Assembly: GCF_048571275.1 (NCBI RefSeq)
Contig: NZ_CP182357.1
Coordinates: 1,240,001-1,304,000, forward strand
Origin: Marinarcus sediminis
GTDB taxonomy: Bacteria; Campylobacterota; Campylobacteria; Campylobacterales; Arcobacteraceae
DNA length: 64,000 nt
Direction: 5' to 3'
Each line of letters begins with the position of its first letter. The stretch's first letter is position 1. The position numbers and the translations under genes were made by a program. The notes under the pieces are model-generated. The model was given only the letters and a program-made list of their open reading frames with translations. It made no database searches and was not told the DNA's origin. Shown here in pieces: positions 18,611 to 26,873 of the stretch.

Positions 18611-19180
18611 ATGAACCCTTCAAGAGAAAAGCTTTTAGATGTAGCGTTTGATACCATTTACCACAATGGATACAGTGCAACATCGGTGGACAAAATCTTA
18701 AAAGAAGCCAACATGAATAAAGGAAGTATGTACCACTTTTTTAAATCAAAAAAAGAGTTGGCTTTGGCAGTAATTACGGAAAGAGTCAATGAGTATATTG
18801 TCAATAAATATGGAATGTTATTGCAATGTGAAGTCAATATTTGTGATGAACTTATGAAATTAATTAAAAACAGAAGCAGTTTTGATTTTACGTGTGGTTG
18901 TAAATTGAACAATCTTATGCAAGAGTTATCGCCCATTGATAAAGATTTTAAAGAGGCATTAGAGATTGTCTATTTGAAATTTGAAAATATCATTGAACAA
19001 GTTTTAAATAAAGCCGTGGCAAAAAATGAAATTGAACATCCTGATACCAAAGCACTTTCAATGTTCGTAGTAGCATCCATTGAAGGGTGTTTGGGAACAG
19101 CAAAAAAATCGCAAGATGGAAACTGTTTTCAAATGTGTATCTCTCAGTTAGAACTTCTTTTAAACTCTCTTAAAAAATAA
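18611..19180 (+). CDS. TetR-family transcriptional regulator
   Basis: A 189-residue repressor with the TetR helix-turn-helix at about residues 23-46 (YSATSVDKILKEANM, NKGSMYHFFKSKKEL) and a C-terminal ligand/dimer domain with cysteines in CGCKL. It starts three bases after the preceding gene. Two 16-bp palindromes directly downstream (19194-19209 and 19229-19244) are its likely operators, so its target transcript begins there rather than upstream. Confidence 0.88.
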   Translation: MNPSREKLLDVAFDTIYHNGYSATSVDKILKEANMNKGSMYHFFKSKKELALAVITERVNEYIVNKYGMLLQCEVNICDELMKLIKNRSSFDFTCGCKLNNLMQELSPIDKDFKEALEIVYLKFENIIEQVLNKAVAKNEIEHPDTKALSMFVVASIEGCLGTAKKSQDGNCFQMCISQLELLLNSLKK

Positions 19181-19193
19181 ATCTTAAAAAGTA

Positions 19194-19244
19194 TTGACTA
19201 ATTGGTCAAGACTTTGTTATACTTCTAATTGACTGATTAGTCAA
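19194..19244 (+). promoter_or_regulatory. Promoter with two TetR-type operators
   Basis: TTGACTAATTGGTCAA (19194-19209) and TTGACTGATTAGTCAA (19229-19244) are 16-bp palindromes of the form TTGACTrATTrGTCAA, starting 35 bases apart. The first contains the -35 TTGACT, followed 18 bases later by TATACT (19218-19223). The second starts just after the -10. This is a textbook repressible promoter, probably controlled by the TetR protein encoded immediately upstream. Confidence 0.75.
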
Positions 19245-19279
19245 GTTGATGTATCAGTGATTTTTTATAAGGAGTTTTC

Positions 19280-19360
19280 ATGTCACAAATTATTGGAACC
19301 ATCCTATTATGTTCATCACTGATTATGTTAATTGTGATGACCTTTAGCGATAAAATTTGA
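19280..19360 (+). CDS. Predicted 26-residue single-helix membrane peptide
   Basis: An ATG preceded by AAGGAGTT at ideal distance opens a 26-codon frame ending in TGA. The product is almost entirely one hydrophobic helix, from IIGTILLC to LIVMTF, with a short polar tail (SDKI). It is the first open frame after the TetR-controlled promoter. It could be a true small membrane protein, or the remnant of a larger transporter gene lost from the following 127 bases, in which no coding frame could be recognised. Function unknown. Confidence 0.5.
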   Translation: MSQIIGTILLCSSLIMLIVMTFSDKI

Positions 19361-19487
19361 GAAAATGATATTTGTTGTTCGACAATATCACGAGGTAGCC
19401 ATTAAATTGTACACTACTTATTGGATAAAAAAATGAAATTACATGTAGTTTTTGGAATAATATGAATGAATAAAAATAGGAGTTGAA
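19361..19487 (+). other. Short non-coding gap
   Basis: No supported gene. A 23-codon ATG frame (19375-19446) has no ribosome site. AATAGGAG just before 19488 serves the dehydrogenase. The stretch may be decayed coding sequence. Confidence 0.3.
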
Positions 19488-20420
19488 ATGAAAATAGTTA
19501 TTTTAGATAGAGCCACTTTGGGATTTGATATAGATGTGGATATTTTTAATACCTTAGGGGAAGTTGTCTCTTACGATATTACTTCACCTGAACAAACCAA
19601 ACAAAGAGTCAAAGAGGCCGATATTGTCATCACCAATAAAGTGGTGATTGGGAAAAATGAGATAGACAACTCCTCTTTAAAACTCATTTGTATCAGTGCA
19701 ACGGGCATGAATAATGTGGATTTAGAATATGCCAAAAGTCAAGGCATTGAAGTTAAAAATGTGGCGGGGTATTCCAGTTCAAGTGTGGTACAAGTGGCCT
19801 TTGCCATGATTTTTCATTTTGTGCAAAAGCTCAATTATTATAAAGCCTATGTAGACAATGGAAATTGGGAAAAATCGGCTATTTTTACCCATATTGATGA
19901 GCCCTTTTTTGAACTGGACAATAAAAGAGTAGGAATAATTGGTTTAGGCGATATTGGGTCAAACTTGGCACAAAAAGCGCAAGCTTTTAATTGCGACGTG
20001 GTCTATTATTCAACCAGTGGCAAAAACAGTAACGATAGATACAAACGTGTTGAACTTGATGAGTTACTGCAAACTTCAGACATTGTCAGTGTACATTGCC
20101 CTTTAAATGAGAGCACCAAAGATTTACTCCATTATGCCAATATGAAAAGAATGAAAAAAGGTGCCATACTTTTAAACTTAGGTCGTGGTGGCATTATCAA
20201 TGAATTTGATTTGGCAAAAATCATCGACGAACAAGAGATTTATTGTGGCATTGATGTGGTTTCCAAAGAGCCCATTGAGAGTATAAATCCTCTCTTAAAA
20301 GTTAAAAATAAAGCGCAACTTCTTTTAACGCCACACATAGGTTGGGGTTCAATTGAAGCAAGAAAAAGATTGATTGAAAAAGTGGCACAAAATATCCAAG
20401 ATTTTTTAAATAAAGGGTAA
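19488..20420 (+). CDS. D-2-hydroxyacid dehydrogenase
   Basis: A 310-residue NAD-dependent dehydrogenase of the glycerate/phosphoglycerate dehydrogenase superfamily. It has the Rossmann GLGDIGS, the catalytic arginine in LGRGG, the glutamate in SKEP and the histidine in TPHIGW. It probably reduces a short 2-keto acid such as hydroxypyruvate or glyoxylate; the substrate cannot be fixed from sequence. It precedes the cysteine hydrolase by two bases, so the two form an operon. Confidence 0.88.
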   Translation: MKIVILDRATLGFDIDVDIFNTLGEVVSYDITSPEQTKQRVKEADIVITNKVVIGKNEIDNSSLKLICISATGMNNVDLEYAKSQGIEVKNVAGYSSSSVVQVAFAMIFHFVQKLNYYKAYVDNGNWEKSAIFTHIDEPFFELDNKRVGIIGLGDIGSNLAQKAQAFNCDVVYYSTSGKNSNDRYKRVELDELLQTSDIVSVHCPLNESTKDLLHYANMKRMKKGAILLNLGRGGIINEFDLAKIIDEQEIYCGIDVVSKEPIESINPLLKVKNKAQLLLTPHIGWGSIEARKRLIEKVAQNIQDFLNKG

Positions 20421-20422
20421 GT

Positions 20423-20965
20423 ATGAGCAAAGCATTGATTATTATAGATATTCAAAATGACTATTTTGAAGGGGGTGCTTGCGAGTTGGTCAATCCAATG
20501 GAAGCAAGTCTAAAAGCAAAAAAGGTATTAGAATATTTTAGAGAACACAGTATGCCAGTATTTCATGTAAAGCATACAAATATAAGAGAAGGTGCAACAT
20601 TTTTCTTACCAAATACAAAAGGTGTACAAATACATGAAAATGTAAAACCTCTTGAAAATGAAATCATCATACAAAAGAATTATCCCAACAGTTTTTTAGA
20701 AACCTCTTTAGAAAATGAATTGGAAAAACTGAACATAAAAGAGTTAGTCATTTGCGGAATGATGAGTCACATGTGCGTGGACTCAACCACTCGTGCCGCT
20801 TTTGATATGGGATTTGATGTCACGTTGGTACATGATGCTTGTACGACAAAAGATTTGGAATTTTTAGGCAAAAAGGTAAAAGCCAGTGAAGTACATAACG
20901 CTTTTATGTCAGCTTTAGGAAGTGTATTCGCTGAGGTTGTGAGTGTTGAGGAAATTTTGGGATGA
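20423..20965 (+). CDS. Isochorismatase-family cysteine hydrolase
   Basis: A 180-residue hydrolase with the catalytic Asp in IIDIQNDYF, the Lys in IIQKNYPNSF and the Cys in MMSHMCVDSTTRAA. The arrangement is that of plain cysteine hydrolases acting on small amides. It is only distantly related to the hydrolase at 7434. Co-transcribed with the dehydrogenase. Confidence 0.85.
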   Translation: MSKALIIIDIQNDYFEGGACELVNPMEASLKAKKVLEYFREHSMPVFHVKHTNIREGATFFLPNTKGVQIHENVKPLENEIIIQKNYPNSFLETSLENELEKLNIKELVICGMMSHMCVDSTTRAAFDMGFDVTLVHDACTTKDLEFLGKKVKASEVHNAFMSALGSVFAEVVSVEEILG

Positions 20966-20978
20966 AGTGTTTGCAAAA

Positions 20979-21010
20979 GCTAAAAGAGTTATTCTTTAAT
21001 CTCTTTTAGC
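20979..21010. terminator. Bidirectional terminator between convergent genes
   Basis: gctaaaagag (20979-20988) and ctcttttagc (21001-21010) form a perfect 10-base stem. The right half encodes the last residues of the convergent TetR gene, so the terminator is embedded in its coding end. Confidence 0.6.
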
Positions 21011-21621
21011 ATTCTTTTCCCTTTTTCACTCAAAAAAGGATAAATCATAAACTCAAAGAAAATATCTTTTGCCTCTTTTATGGAGTCTTTTGAGACTTCT
21101 TCTGATGAAGAGGCAAATACTTGCCAATAAGAGGTAATAAACCAATTCAGTTTTGCTCTTTTTTTTAGGTTTTCTTCATCTGAGAACTCAAGAATATCTT
21201 CTTTTATCAAAAACTGTAAAAGGGCTTCAATTTGAACGATTCTTTTATCTTGATTTTTTGAAAAAGCTTCTTTAAAACTTGGATACAGTGCCATTAAAAC
21301 CATAGCATCTCTTAATAAAAAACGGTATTCATAAAATATCTCACCATAAGATTCAAACATTTTGTGTAGGCCTTGGATGGGGTTTTTACTTAATGGAATG
21401 GTTTCAAAAGTGTTTAGTGCCTCAAAGTTATGTGAAAGATTTTTATATAAGTATAGGATTATTTCTTCTTTGTTTTTAAAATGATAATAAAGATTGCCAG
21501 GGGAAATACCAGCTTCTTTTGCTATATGATTGGTGGTAACACTTAAGGTTTCTTGTTCATTAAAAAGTTTTTTTGCACTGTTTGTAATTTTTGTAATTGT
21601 ATCAATTTTTATTTTTTTCAT
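20989..21621 (-). CDS. TetR-family transcriptional regulator
   Basis: A 210-residue repressor. The helix-turn-helix lies at about residues 28-50 (VTTNHIAKEAGI, SPGNLYYHFKNKEEI) and is followed by a TetR_C-like domain. It is divergent from the DinB-like gene. A 26-bp perfect palindrome lies between them and is its likely operator, implying control of itself and of the 21703-22466 operon. Confidence 0.9.
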   Translation of the reverse strand: MKKIKIDTITKITNSAKKLFNEQETLSVTTNHIAKEAGISPGNLYYHFKNKEEIILYLYKNLSHNFEALNTFETIPLSKNPIQGLHKMFESYGEIFYEYRFLLRDAMVLMALYPSFKEAFSKNQDKRIVQIEALLQFLIKEDILEFSDEENLKKRAKLNWFITSYWQVFASSSEEVSKDSIKEAKDIFFEFMIYPFLSEKGKRMLKEIKE

Positions 21622-21654
21622 AATTTATTCTAACATAATAGAGCTTTTAATCTA

Positions 21655-21680
21655 AATATTAGAGTAATTACTCTAATATT
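21655..21680. promoter_or_regulatory. 26-bp perfect palindrome, TetR operator
   Basis: The half-site AATATTAGAGTAA (21655-21667) is followed without spacer by its exact complement. It is centred in the 81-base gap between the divergent tetR gene and the DinB-like gene, next to the AAAGGAG site at 21692-21698. Confidence 0.75.
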
Positions 21681-21702
21681 GTAAATAGATAAAGGAGTTA
21701 AT

Positions 21703-22266
21703 ATGAGTCAAGGTGTTGCAGGAGCTGGTTTACCACAGTTAGAACGTTTGTTCATAAAGAGAGTTTTAGTTCCCTCTGTTAGAATTTTATTTACATGGAA
21801 TATTGCACTGTTTATGATTAAACGAGAAGTTAAGATAATTGAAGAGTTAATTAAAGGTTTTGATGAAGAGACTCTACAAAAAAGAGTAGTAATAAAAAGA
21901 GCTTTTGCTATTGAAGATCACAGTAGGGATTATTCTATCAATATGACATTGGAGCATTTAAGAATTGCAGGCAGTGCTGTTATGGCTGTGATTGATACCC
22001 TATCAAATGAAAAAGAGTTTCCCAAAGAGATTACAATTGAAGCTGTAAAACCAAAAGATAATGGAAAAGATGAGGCTAAAAAGTTTTTTGATTTTATGAA
22101 AACTTATGAAGAGTATATTAAAAATCATAAAAAAAATTCCTCTGAAAAAACAAAAAAACATCCATGGTTTGTCAATTTTAATAATTTTGATTGGTCATGT
22201 TTTATGTTTATGCACACGTTTATTCACAGACGACAAGTTCAAGCAATTATCAAGGAGTTAAAATGA
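21703..22266 (+). CDS. DinB-like four-helix protein
   Basis: 187 residues. Histidine motifs NMTLEHLRIAG in the middle and HTFIHRRQVQAI at the C-terminus match the metal-site spacing of the DinB/YfiT superfamily, often metal-dependent thiol transferases or hydrolases. The substrate is unknown. It lies under the TetR operator and is translationally coupled to the small membrane protein that follows (ATGA overlap). Confidence 0.65.
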   Translation: MSQGVAGAGLPQLERLFIKRVLVPSVRILFTWNIALFMIKREVKIIEELIKGFDEETLQKRVVIKRAFAIEDHSRDYSINMTLEHLRIAGSAVMAVIDTLSNEKEFPKEITIEAVKPKDNGKDEAKKFFDFMKTYEEYIKNHKKNSSEKTKKHPWFVNFNNFDWSCFMFMHTFIHRRQVQAIIKELK

Positions 22267-22466
22267 GCAATCACACTGGAACACTACTGCGAATAATTGG
22301 AATATTTGTAGGACTAATTGGCGTTTGGTTTGGTATAAGTTTAGTGTTTACTTTGATAATTGTTTTGATTACGCCTGTTCAATTTAATGTCTCAAATGCA
22401 CTGTATGTTTTTGGTATTTTACTTTTTATTAGGATTTTTTATCCAAGGTATATTTTTAAAAATTAG
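22263..22466 (+). CDS. Small two-helix membrane protein
   Basis: 67 residues from the ATG at 22263, chosen because it overlaps the previous stop as ATGA and has AAGGAG just upstream. A longer frame from 22191 lies inside the DinB-like gene and is rejected. Two hydrophobic helices (about 8-35 and 43-58) are followed by a basic tail. No recognised family. Probably functions with the DinB-like protein. Confidence 0.65.
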   Translation: MSNHTGTLLRIIGIFVGLIGVWFGISLVFTLIIVLITPVQFNVSNALYVFGILLFIRIFYPRYIFKN

Positions 22467-22535
22467 TCATTACTCAATGGTTTTGCCCTTGATATTTAAA
22501 CCTATTTTTGTAAAATAAGAAAAAATATTGGAACA

Positions 22536-23456
22536 ATGATGATGATAAAAAAGATTTCTATTTTATTTCCTTTATGGGCAGTTTTGTTTTCTCTGCTTGC
22601 ATATTTACAGCCAAGTTTGGTAGTTGGTTTTAAATCTTGGATTATTCCACTTTTAATTCTTATCATGTTTTGTATGGGAATTACACTTAAAGTTGATGAT
22701 TTTAAAAGGGTGTTAAAACGACCTAAAATCATCGCTTTGACAGTGGTGTTACAATTTTTGTGCATGCCGTTGTTTGCTTATGTGGTTTCAAAAATCTTTA
22801 ACTTATCCGATGAATTACTTGTGGGAATGGTACTTGTAGGAGCAGTTTCAGGTGGAACGGCTTCTAATGTCATCGCTTTTTTAGCCAAAGCCGATGTGGC
22901 ACTCTCTATTACCATGACCATTGTTTCTACGCTTTTATCAATAATTATCACCCCATATCTAACCCTTTTTTATGTGGGACAAACCGTGCCCGTACCCGCT
23001 CTTAGTATGCTACTTAGTATTTTAAAAATAGTTTTTATACCTGTGGTTATTGGGCTTGTTTTAAATCATTTTTTTAACAAATATATTGAAAAACGACATG
23101 ATATTTTTGCATTGTTATCTATTATTTCTATTGTATTTATAATAGGGATTATTATAGGTATCAATGAGAGTAAAATCTCTACGATTGCTTTGTCTTTGAT
23201 GTTAGCTATTGCAGTTCATAATCTTTTAGGATTAATGGCAGGCTACTTTGTTGCCAAACTGTTTGGTTACGATAAAACTGTATGCAAAACCGTTGCCATA
23301 GAAGTAGGGATGCAAAACTCAGGTTTAGCGGTGGTTTTAGCCATGAAATATTTTACACCCTTAAGCGCACTTCCTGGAGCCATATTCAGTATTTGGCACA
23401 ATATTTCGGGCTCTATTCTTGCAGGTATTTGGGCAAAAGAAGAGAACAACCCTTAA
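22536..23456 (+). CDS. Bile acid:sodium symporter family (BASS) transporter
   Basis: A 306-residue, roughly nine-helix inner-membrane protein. Diagnostic sequences are the MFCMGITLKVDDFKR loop, the GAVSGGTASNVIAFLAK sodium-site region and the EVGMQNSGLAVVLAM segment. BASS members carry organic acids or bile acids with sodium; the actual substrate is unknown. The start lies among three in-frame ATGs (22536, 22539, 22542). The 3' end overlaps the convergent TSUP gene by four bases. Confidence 0.88.
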   Translation: MMMIKKISILFPLWAVLFSLLAYLQPSLVVGFKSWIIPLLILIMFCMGITLKVDDFKRVLKRPKIIALTVVLQFLCMPLFAYVVSKIFNLSDELLVGMVLVGAVSGGTASNVIAFLAKADVALSITMTIVSTLLSIIITPYLTLFYVGQTVPVPALSMLLSILKIVFIPVVIGLVLNHFFNKYIEKRHDIFALLSIISIVFIIGIIIGINESKISTIALSLMLAIAVHNLLGLMAGYFVAKLFGYDKTVCKTVAIEVGMQNSGLAVVLAMKYFTPLSALPGAIFSIWHNISGSILAGIWAKEENNP

Positions 23457-24202
23457 GACACCAACAATTTAATCGACATTGCAAAGCTGATAATGACAAT
23501 AATTGGACGAATGATTTTTTGTCCATTTTTGAGTACGAGTCGTGCTCCAATGAGTGCACCACACATTTGTCCTGCACCCATGCACAATCCGATACTCCAG
23601 TAAATTTTCCCAAAAAACATAAAAAAACACAGGGAAGATATGTTGCTGATAAAGTTTAATATTTTTGCATGTGCCGTGGCTTTGGTTAAATTAAATCCCA
23701 AGAGTGCAACAAAACCAATGGCAAAAAATGAGCCCGTTCCTGGTCCAAAAAAACCATCGTAAAACCCTACACCTAAAGCCAGTGTAAAACTGAAGCCCAC
23801 AATGGTAATACGTTTTTCTTTGTCAAGTGCTCCAATGTTGGGAGAGAGTAAAAAGTAAAAACCAATGATGACCAATAAAATAGGAATGACTTCTTTTAAA
23901 ATGGACGCATCAATTTGTAAAAGGGCAAACCCTCCAGCAAATGCACCCATAAATGTGCACAGAATCATCAGCTTCATTTTATTAATATCAACCATCTTTT
24001 TTTTAATAAAATAGGCAGCTGCCGTACCCGAACCAAACGTGCTTTGAAGTTTATTGGTCGCCAATGCCACCGCAGGTGGTAATCCTGTATATAACAGTGC
24101 AGGAATGGTCAATAATCCACCGCCACCTGCAATAGTATCAACCAATCCTGCTACAAATGCAACGGTAAAAAGAATTAAAAATATATCAATACCAAACTCC
24201 AT
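23453..24202 (-). CDS. TSUP-family (TauE/SafE) anion transporter
   Basis: A 249-residue inner-membrane protein with the duplicated TauE/SafE pattern: LVDTIAGGGGLLTIPALLYTG at the N-terminus and GFYDGFFGPGTGSFFAIGF in the second half. The family exports or imports sulfite, sulfonates or related organic anions. Substrate not determinable. Convergent with the BASS transporter. Confidence 0.9.
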   Translation of the reverse strand: MEFGIDIFLILFTVAFVAGLVDTIAGGGGLLTIPALLYTGLPPAVALATNKLQSTFGSGTAAAYFIKKKMVDINKMKLMILCTFMGAFAGGFALLQIDASILKEVIPILLVIIGFYFLLSPNIGALDKEKRITIVGFSFTLALGVGFYDGFFGPGTGSFFAIGFVALLGFNLTKATAHAKILNFISNISSLCFFMFFGKIYWSIGLCMGAGQMCGALIGARLVLKNGQKIIRPIIVIISFAMSIKLLVS

Positions 24203-24393
24203 AAATTGTGACCTTTTTATGATTAATTTTTTTTTGAATGGGAATTATAGTATAAATAAAAATTAATGCAAGTCAATTTTTTGATTGTGAAATAAATTAT
24301 CATATTTTTAAGACAAATAATCAAATTCTACTCTTGAGGCTAGATTATTCTCAGAATTAAGAGTATAATTAGTTATCTTAAGAAGAGGAAGAA

Positions 24394-25014
24394 ATGATGA
24401 AAAATTTATTTAAAACAATCAAATTAGGTTTCTTAGTTGCTGGATCTTTATCGGTTATTACAAGTTCTGTTATGGCGCAAGATTTACCGAGTCGAGGACC
24501 GATTTCATTCTCAATATATGACAGTAATAACGATGGATTTGTCACTGAAAAAGAGTTTTATGACGTAAGAGCAAAACGTATGGAAGAGAAAGCCAATGCT
24601 GGAATGCCAATGCGAAATGCTGGAAATGCACCCGATTTTACTGTTTTTGATACCAATAGCGATGGAAAACTCTCAGAAATAGAGCTGCTTCGAGGGCAAA
24701 ATGCACAAATGATGAAAAACAAAGCCAATATGGGCAAAGGTATGGGACAAGGCATGGGAAAAGGAATGGGTCAGCAAGGCATGGGTCAACGAGCTAACAT
24801 GCCAACATTTGAAAGCTTTGATGCCAATAACGATGGGTCAATTACTCCTGCTGAGTTAGACCATGCCAGAGCAACACGAATGGAACAAAAAGCTTCACAA
24901 GGTAAAATGATGAAAAATGCAGGCAATCAACCCGCATTTGCAGATATTGATACCAACAATGATGGTGTTATCAGCAAAGATGAATTTCTTGCCAATCAAA
25001 TGAGAAAAAAATAA
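24394..25014 (+). CDS. Exported four-EF-hand calcium-binding protein
   Basis: 206 residues with a signal peptide ending near VMA-QD (residue 29). Four canonical EF-hand loops sit at 43-54, 86-97, 143-154 and 186-197 (each D-x-N-x-DG). The two halves repeat each other: loop, an R-A-x-R-M-E-x-K-A helix, NAGN-P, then loop. They are separated by a Gly/Met-rich linker at 113-133. Probably a periplasmic calcium buffer or sensor. TATAAT at 24364-24369 and AAGAGGAAG form its promoter and ribosome site. Confidence 0.88.
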   Translation: MMKNLFKTIKLGFLVAGSLSVITSSVMAQDLPSRGPISFSIYDSNNDGFVTEKEFYDVRAKRMEEKANAGMPMRNAGNAPDFTVFDTNSDGKLSEIELLRGQNAQMMKNKANMGKGMGQGMGKGMGQQGMGQRANMPTFESFDANNDGSITPAELDHARATRMEQKASQGKMMKNAGNQPAFADIDTNNDGVISKDEFLANQMRKK

Positions 25015-25024
25015 TTCTTACCCT

Positions 25025-25050
25025 AAAAGGTGCGTAAAAACGCACCTTTT
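25025..25050 (+). terminator. Rho-independent terminator of the EF-hand gene
   Basis: aaaaggtgcg / cgcacctttt form a 10-base stem with loop taaaaa, followed by four more T. A classical intrinsic terminator. Confidence 0.9.
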
Positions 25051-25157
25051 TTTTCACTTCTGTTTTTAAATGACTCTTCAATAATAGCAATCTTGGAGTA
25101 GTTTTAATTTCTAAATCTTAATACAATTTACACACAAAAGAGTTTGAAAGAGAGCAA

Positions 25158-26003
25158 ATGAGTAAGAGTACAAAAGATGATTATGTTCAAAGTGTATGTA
25201 GAGTAATTTTATATATTGAGCAAAATTATAACAGTGATTTAACCCTTGATGAACTATCAAAGATTGCCAGTTTTTCTAAATACCATTTTCACCGTATTTT
25301 TAAATCAATTGTGGGTGAGAGTATGGTTGATTATATCAGAAGAGTGAGACTTCAAAGTACTACTTTACAGTTTAAAACAAATCAGAAAATCACTCAAATA
25401 GCCATGAACAGTGGTTATGAAACCAATGCCTCTTTTTCAAAAGCTTTTAAAAAGCATTTTGGAGTAACTCCCAAAGAGTTTGCAAAAAATGCAAAATTAA
25501 AAAGAGGAAATAAGATGTTAGAACCAAAAATAGTAGAGCTTGAAGATATAGAGATTTTGTATGTGAGAAAAACAGGTGAGTATCAAAAAGCAGCCCAAGA
25601 AGCTTGGGAAGTACTTATGCCTTTTGCTTATGAACATAGAATGAAATACAATAAAAACTTAATGGGCGATGATGCCATGATGTTTGGAATAGGGCATGAT
25701 AATCCACATGTAACAGAGGTAGAAAAGCTAAGATATGATGCGTGTATTTCATGGGATGATAAAACAGTAAAACCAGAGGGTGAGATACAAAGTAAAATAA
25801 TAGATGGTGGTAAATATGCACAGTTTTTACACAAAGGTGCATATACAGAACTAATCAATACTTATGATGGAGTAGTCAATTGGATTGTGGAAAGTGGAGT
25901 TAAGATAAGGGATTTGCCAATTATTGAAAAGTATTTGAATAAAGACCCAAGAAGAACAAAACCTGAAAATCTTAGAACTGAGATTTATATTCCTTTGGTG
26001 TAG
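25158..26003 (+). CDS. AraC-family regulator with GyrI-like effector domain
   Basis: 281 residues. The N-terminal pair of helix-turn-helix motifs (LTLDELSKIASFSKYHFHRIFK, shown here only as family signature, and ITQIAMNSGYETNASF) is typical AraC/XylS. Residues 120-281 form a GyrI/SbmC-like small-molecule-binding domain, as in Rob-type multidrug regulators. Target genes unknown. AGAGAGC precedes the ATG. Confidence 0.88.
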   Translation: MSKSTKDDYVQSVCRVILYIEQNYNSDLTLDELSKIASFSKYHFHRIFKSIVGESMVDYIRRVRLQSTTLQFKTNQKITQIAMNSGYETNASFSKAFKKHFGVTPKEFAKNAKLKRGNKMLEPKIVELEDIEILYVRKTGEYQKAAQEAWEVLMPFAYEHRMKYNKNLMGDDAMMFGIGHDNPHVTEVEKLRYDACISWDDKTVKPEGEIQSKIIDGGKYAQFLHKGAYTELINTYDGVVNWIVESGVKIRDLPIIEKYLNKDPRRTKPENLRTEIYIPLV

Positions 26004-26029
26004 TAAAACATTTAGGAATATCTCTCTTG

Positions 26030-26300
26030 AAGAGGTAAACTTCTTCGCTTTCTTACTTTTGTGTTGACGAAAAGTAAGCAAAAACAACTACGGCTTCGGA
26101 GGCAAAGCTTCCCTCACTTATTATTTTTAATTTATCTGTTCCAGAATTTAGTCGCTTCGCTTCAGCATCTAGCTTGCGGAACTCACAAAAAAGAGTGAGT
26201 TTATCACTCTTTTTTATTCAAACAGTCCTCAGCTTTTTCCGAAATGAAAAATAAACATTCGGCTCCTGCAGATGTAGAAAGAAATCCCTTCGGTTGTTAG
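26030..26300. repeat. Dispersed intergenic element, copy A (one end missing)
   Basis: Shares ordered blocks with the element at 33706-34068: tctcttgaa, cttactttt, ggcaaagcttccctc (26101-26115), tgcggaactc, caaacagtcctca and tgcagatgta. Between the tgcggaactc and caaacagtcc blocks is a hairpin, AAAAAAGAGTGA / TCACTCTTTTTT (26187-26198 / 26204-26215), whose sequence differs from the other copy's. The right terminal repeat seen in copy B is absent. It fills the gene-free stretch 26004-26450 up to the MarR promoter; no protein is supported there. Confidence 0.6.
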
Positions 26301-26405
26301 TTCTCATGTACTGTCTTAATACTAATTAGAGTAAGTAAAAGTTAAAACAAAAGACAATCAAAAATGTAAATGCCCTTTTTTATTAATGAAACATTAAGGC
26401 TTCAA

Positions 26406-26440
26406 TTAGTAAACTTACATATAATATATTAGTTTACTAA
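26406..26440 (+). promoter_or_regulatory. MarR-type operator over a -10 box
   Basis: TTAGTAAACT (26406-26415) and AGTTTACTAA (26431-26440) form a 10-bp inverted repeat around TATAAT (26420-26425). AAGGA follows before the ATG at 26451. Binding would block the promoter of the SRPBCC-MarR operon. Confidence 0.65.
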
Positions 26441-26450
26441 AAGGAATATT

Positions 26451-26873
26451 ATGAAAGTACTTGGGAAAGTTACAAAAATAGTAGAAGGAATATCTAAAGA
26501 TAAAATTTTTAATATTTGGTCTGATATAAATAATTGGCATAAATTTAATCATGGAATCATTTCAGCAGAACTTCATGGAGAGTTTAAAGAAGGAAATCAT
26601 TTTGTTTTATTTCTAAAAAACAATAAAAAAGTTAAAATACAAATATTTAAAATAGAAAAAAATAAAAGTTTTACAGATGTAACATCTTTACCTTTTGCAA
26701 AAATATATGGGATTCATGAGATGATTGAAAAAGATGATAAGTTAGAAATAAGTGCTAGTGTGGAGATAGAAGGAGCTCTTTCTTTTTTATGGGAGAGAAT
26801 AGTTGGAAAAAAGATTGTTGATAAATTAGAAGATGATATGATGAGTTTAATAGGATTGGCAAAAAATGATTAA
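26451..26873 (+). CDS. SRPBCC-superfamily protein
   Basis: A 140-residue START/Bet v1-like fold. It has the starting KVTKIVEGISKDKIFNIWSD helix-strand and a WHKFN motif, a run of beta-strands, and a long C-terminal helix. Members bind hydrophobic ligands or act as cyclases; no specific role can be given. It overlaps the MarR gene by eight bases. Confidence 0.7.
   Translation: MKVLGKVTKIVEGISKDKIFNIWSDINNWHKFNHGIISAELHGEFKEGNHFVLFLKNNKKVKIQIFKIEKNKSFTDVTSLPFAKIYGIHEMIEKDDKLEISASVEIEGALSFLWERIVGKKIVDKLEDDMMSLIGLAKND

Noticed and set aside
22191..22262. Upstream start for the small membrane protein
   Set aside because: Overlaps the DinB-like gene by 76 bases; the ATGA at 22263 with AAGGAG explains translation better.
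25851..26087. Minus-strand frame over the end of the AraC gene and the start of element copy A
   Set aside because: Mostly antisense to the AraC gene; no domain or start signal.
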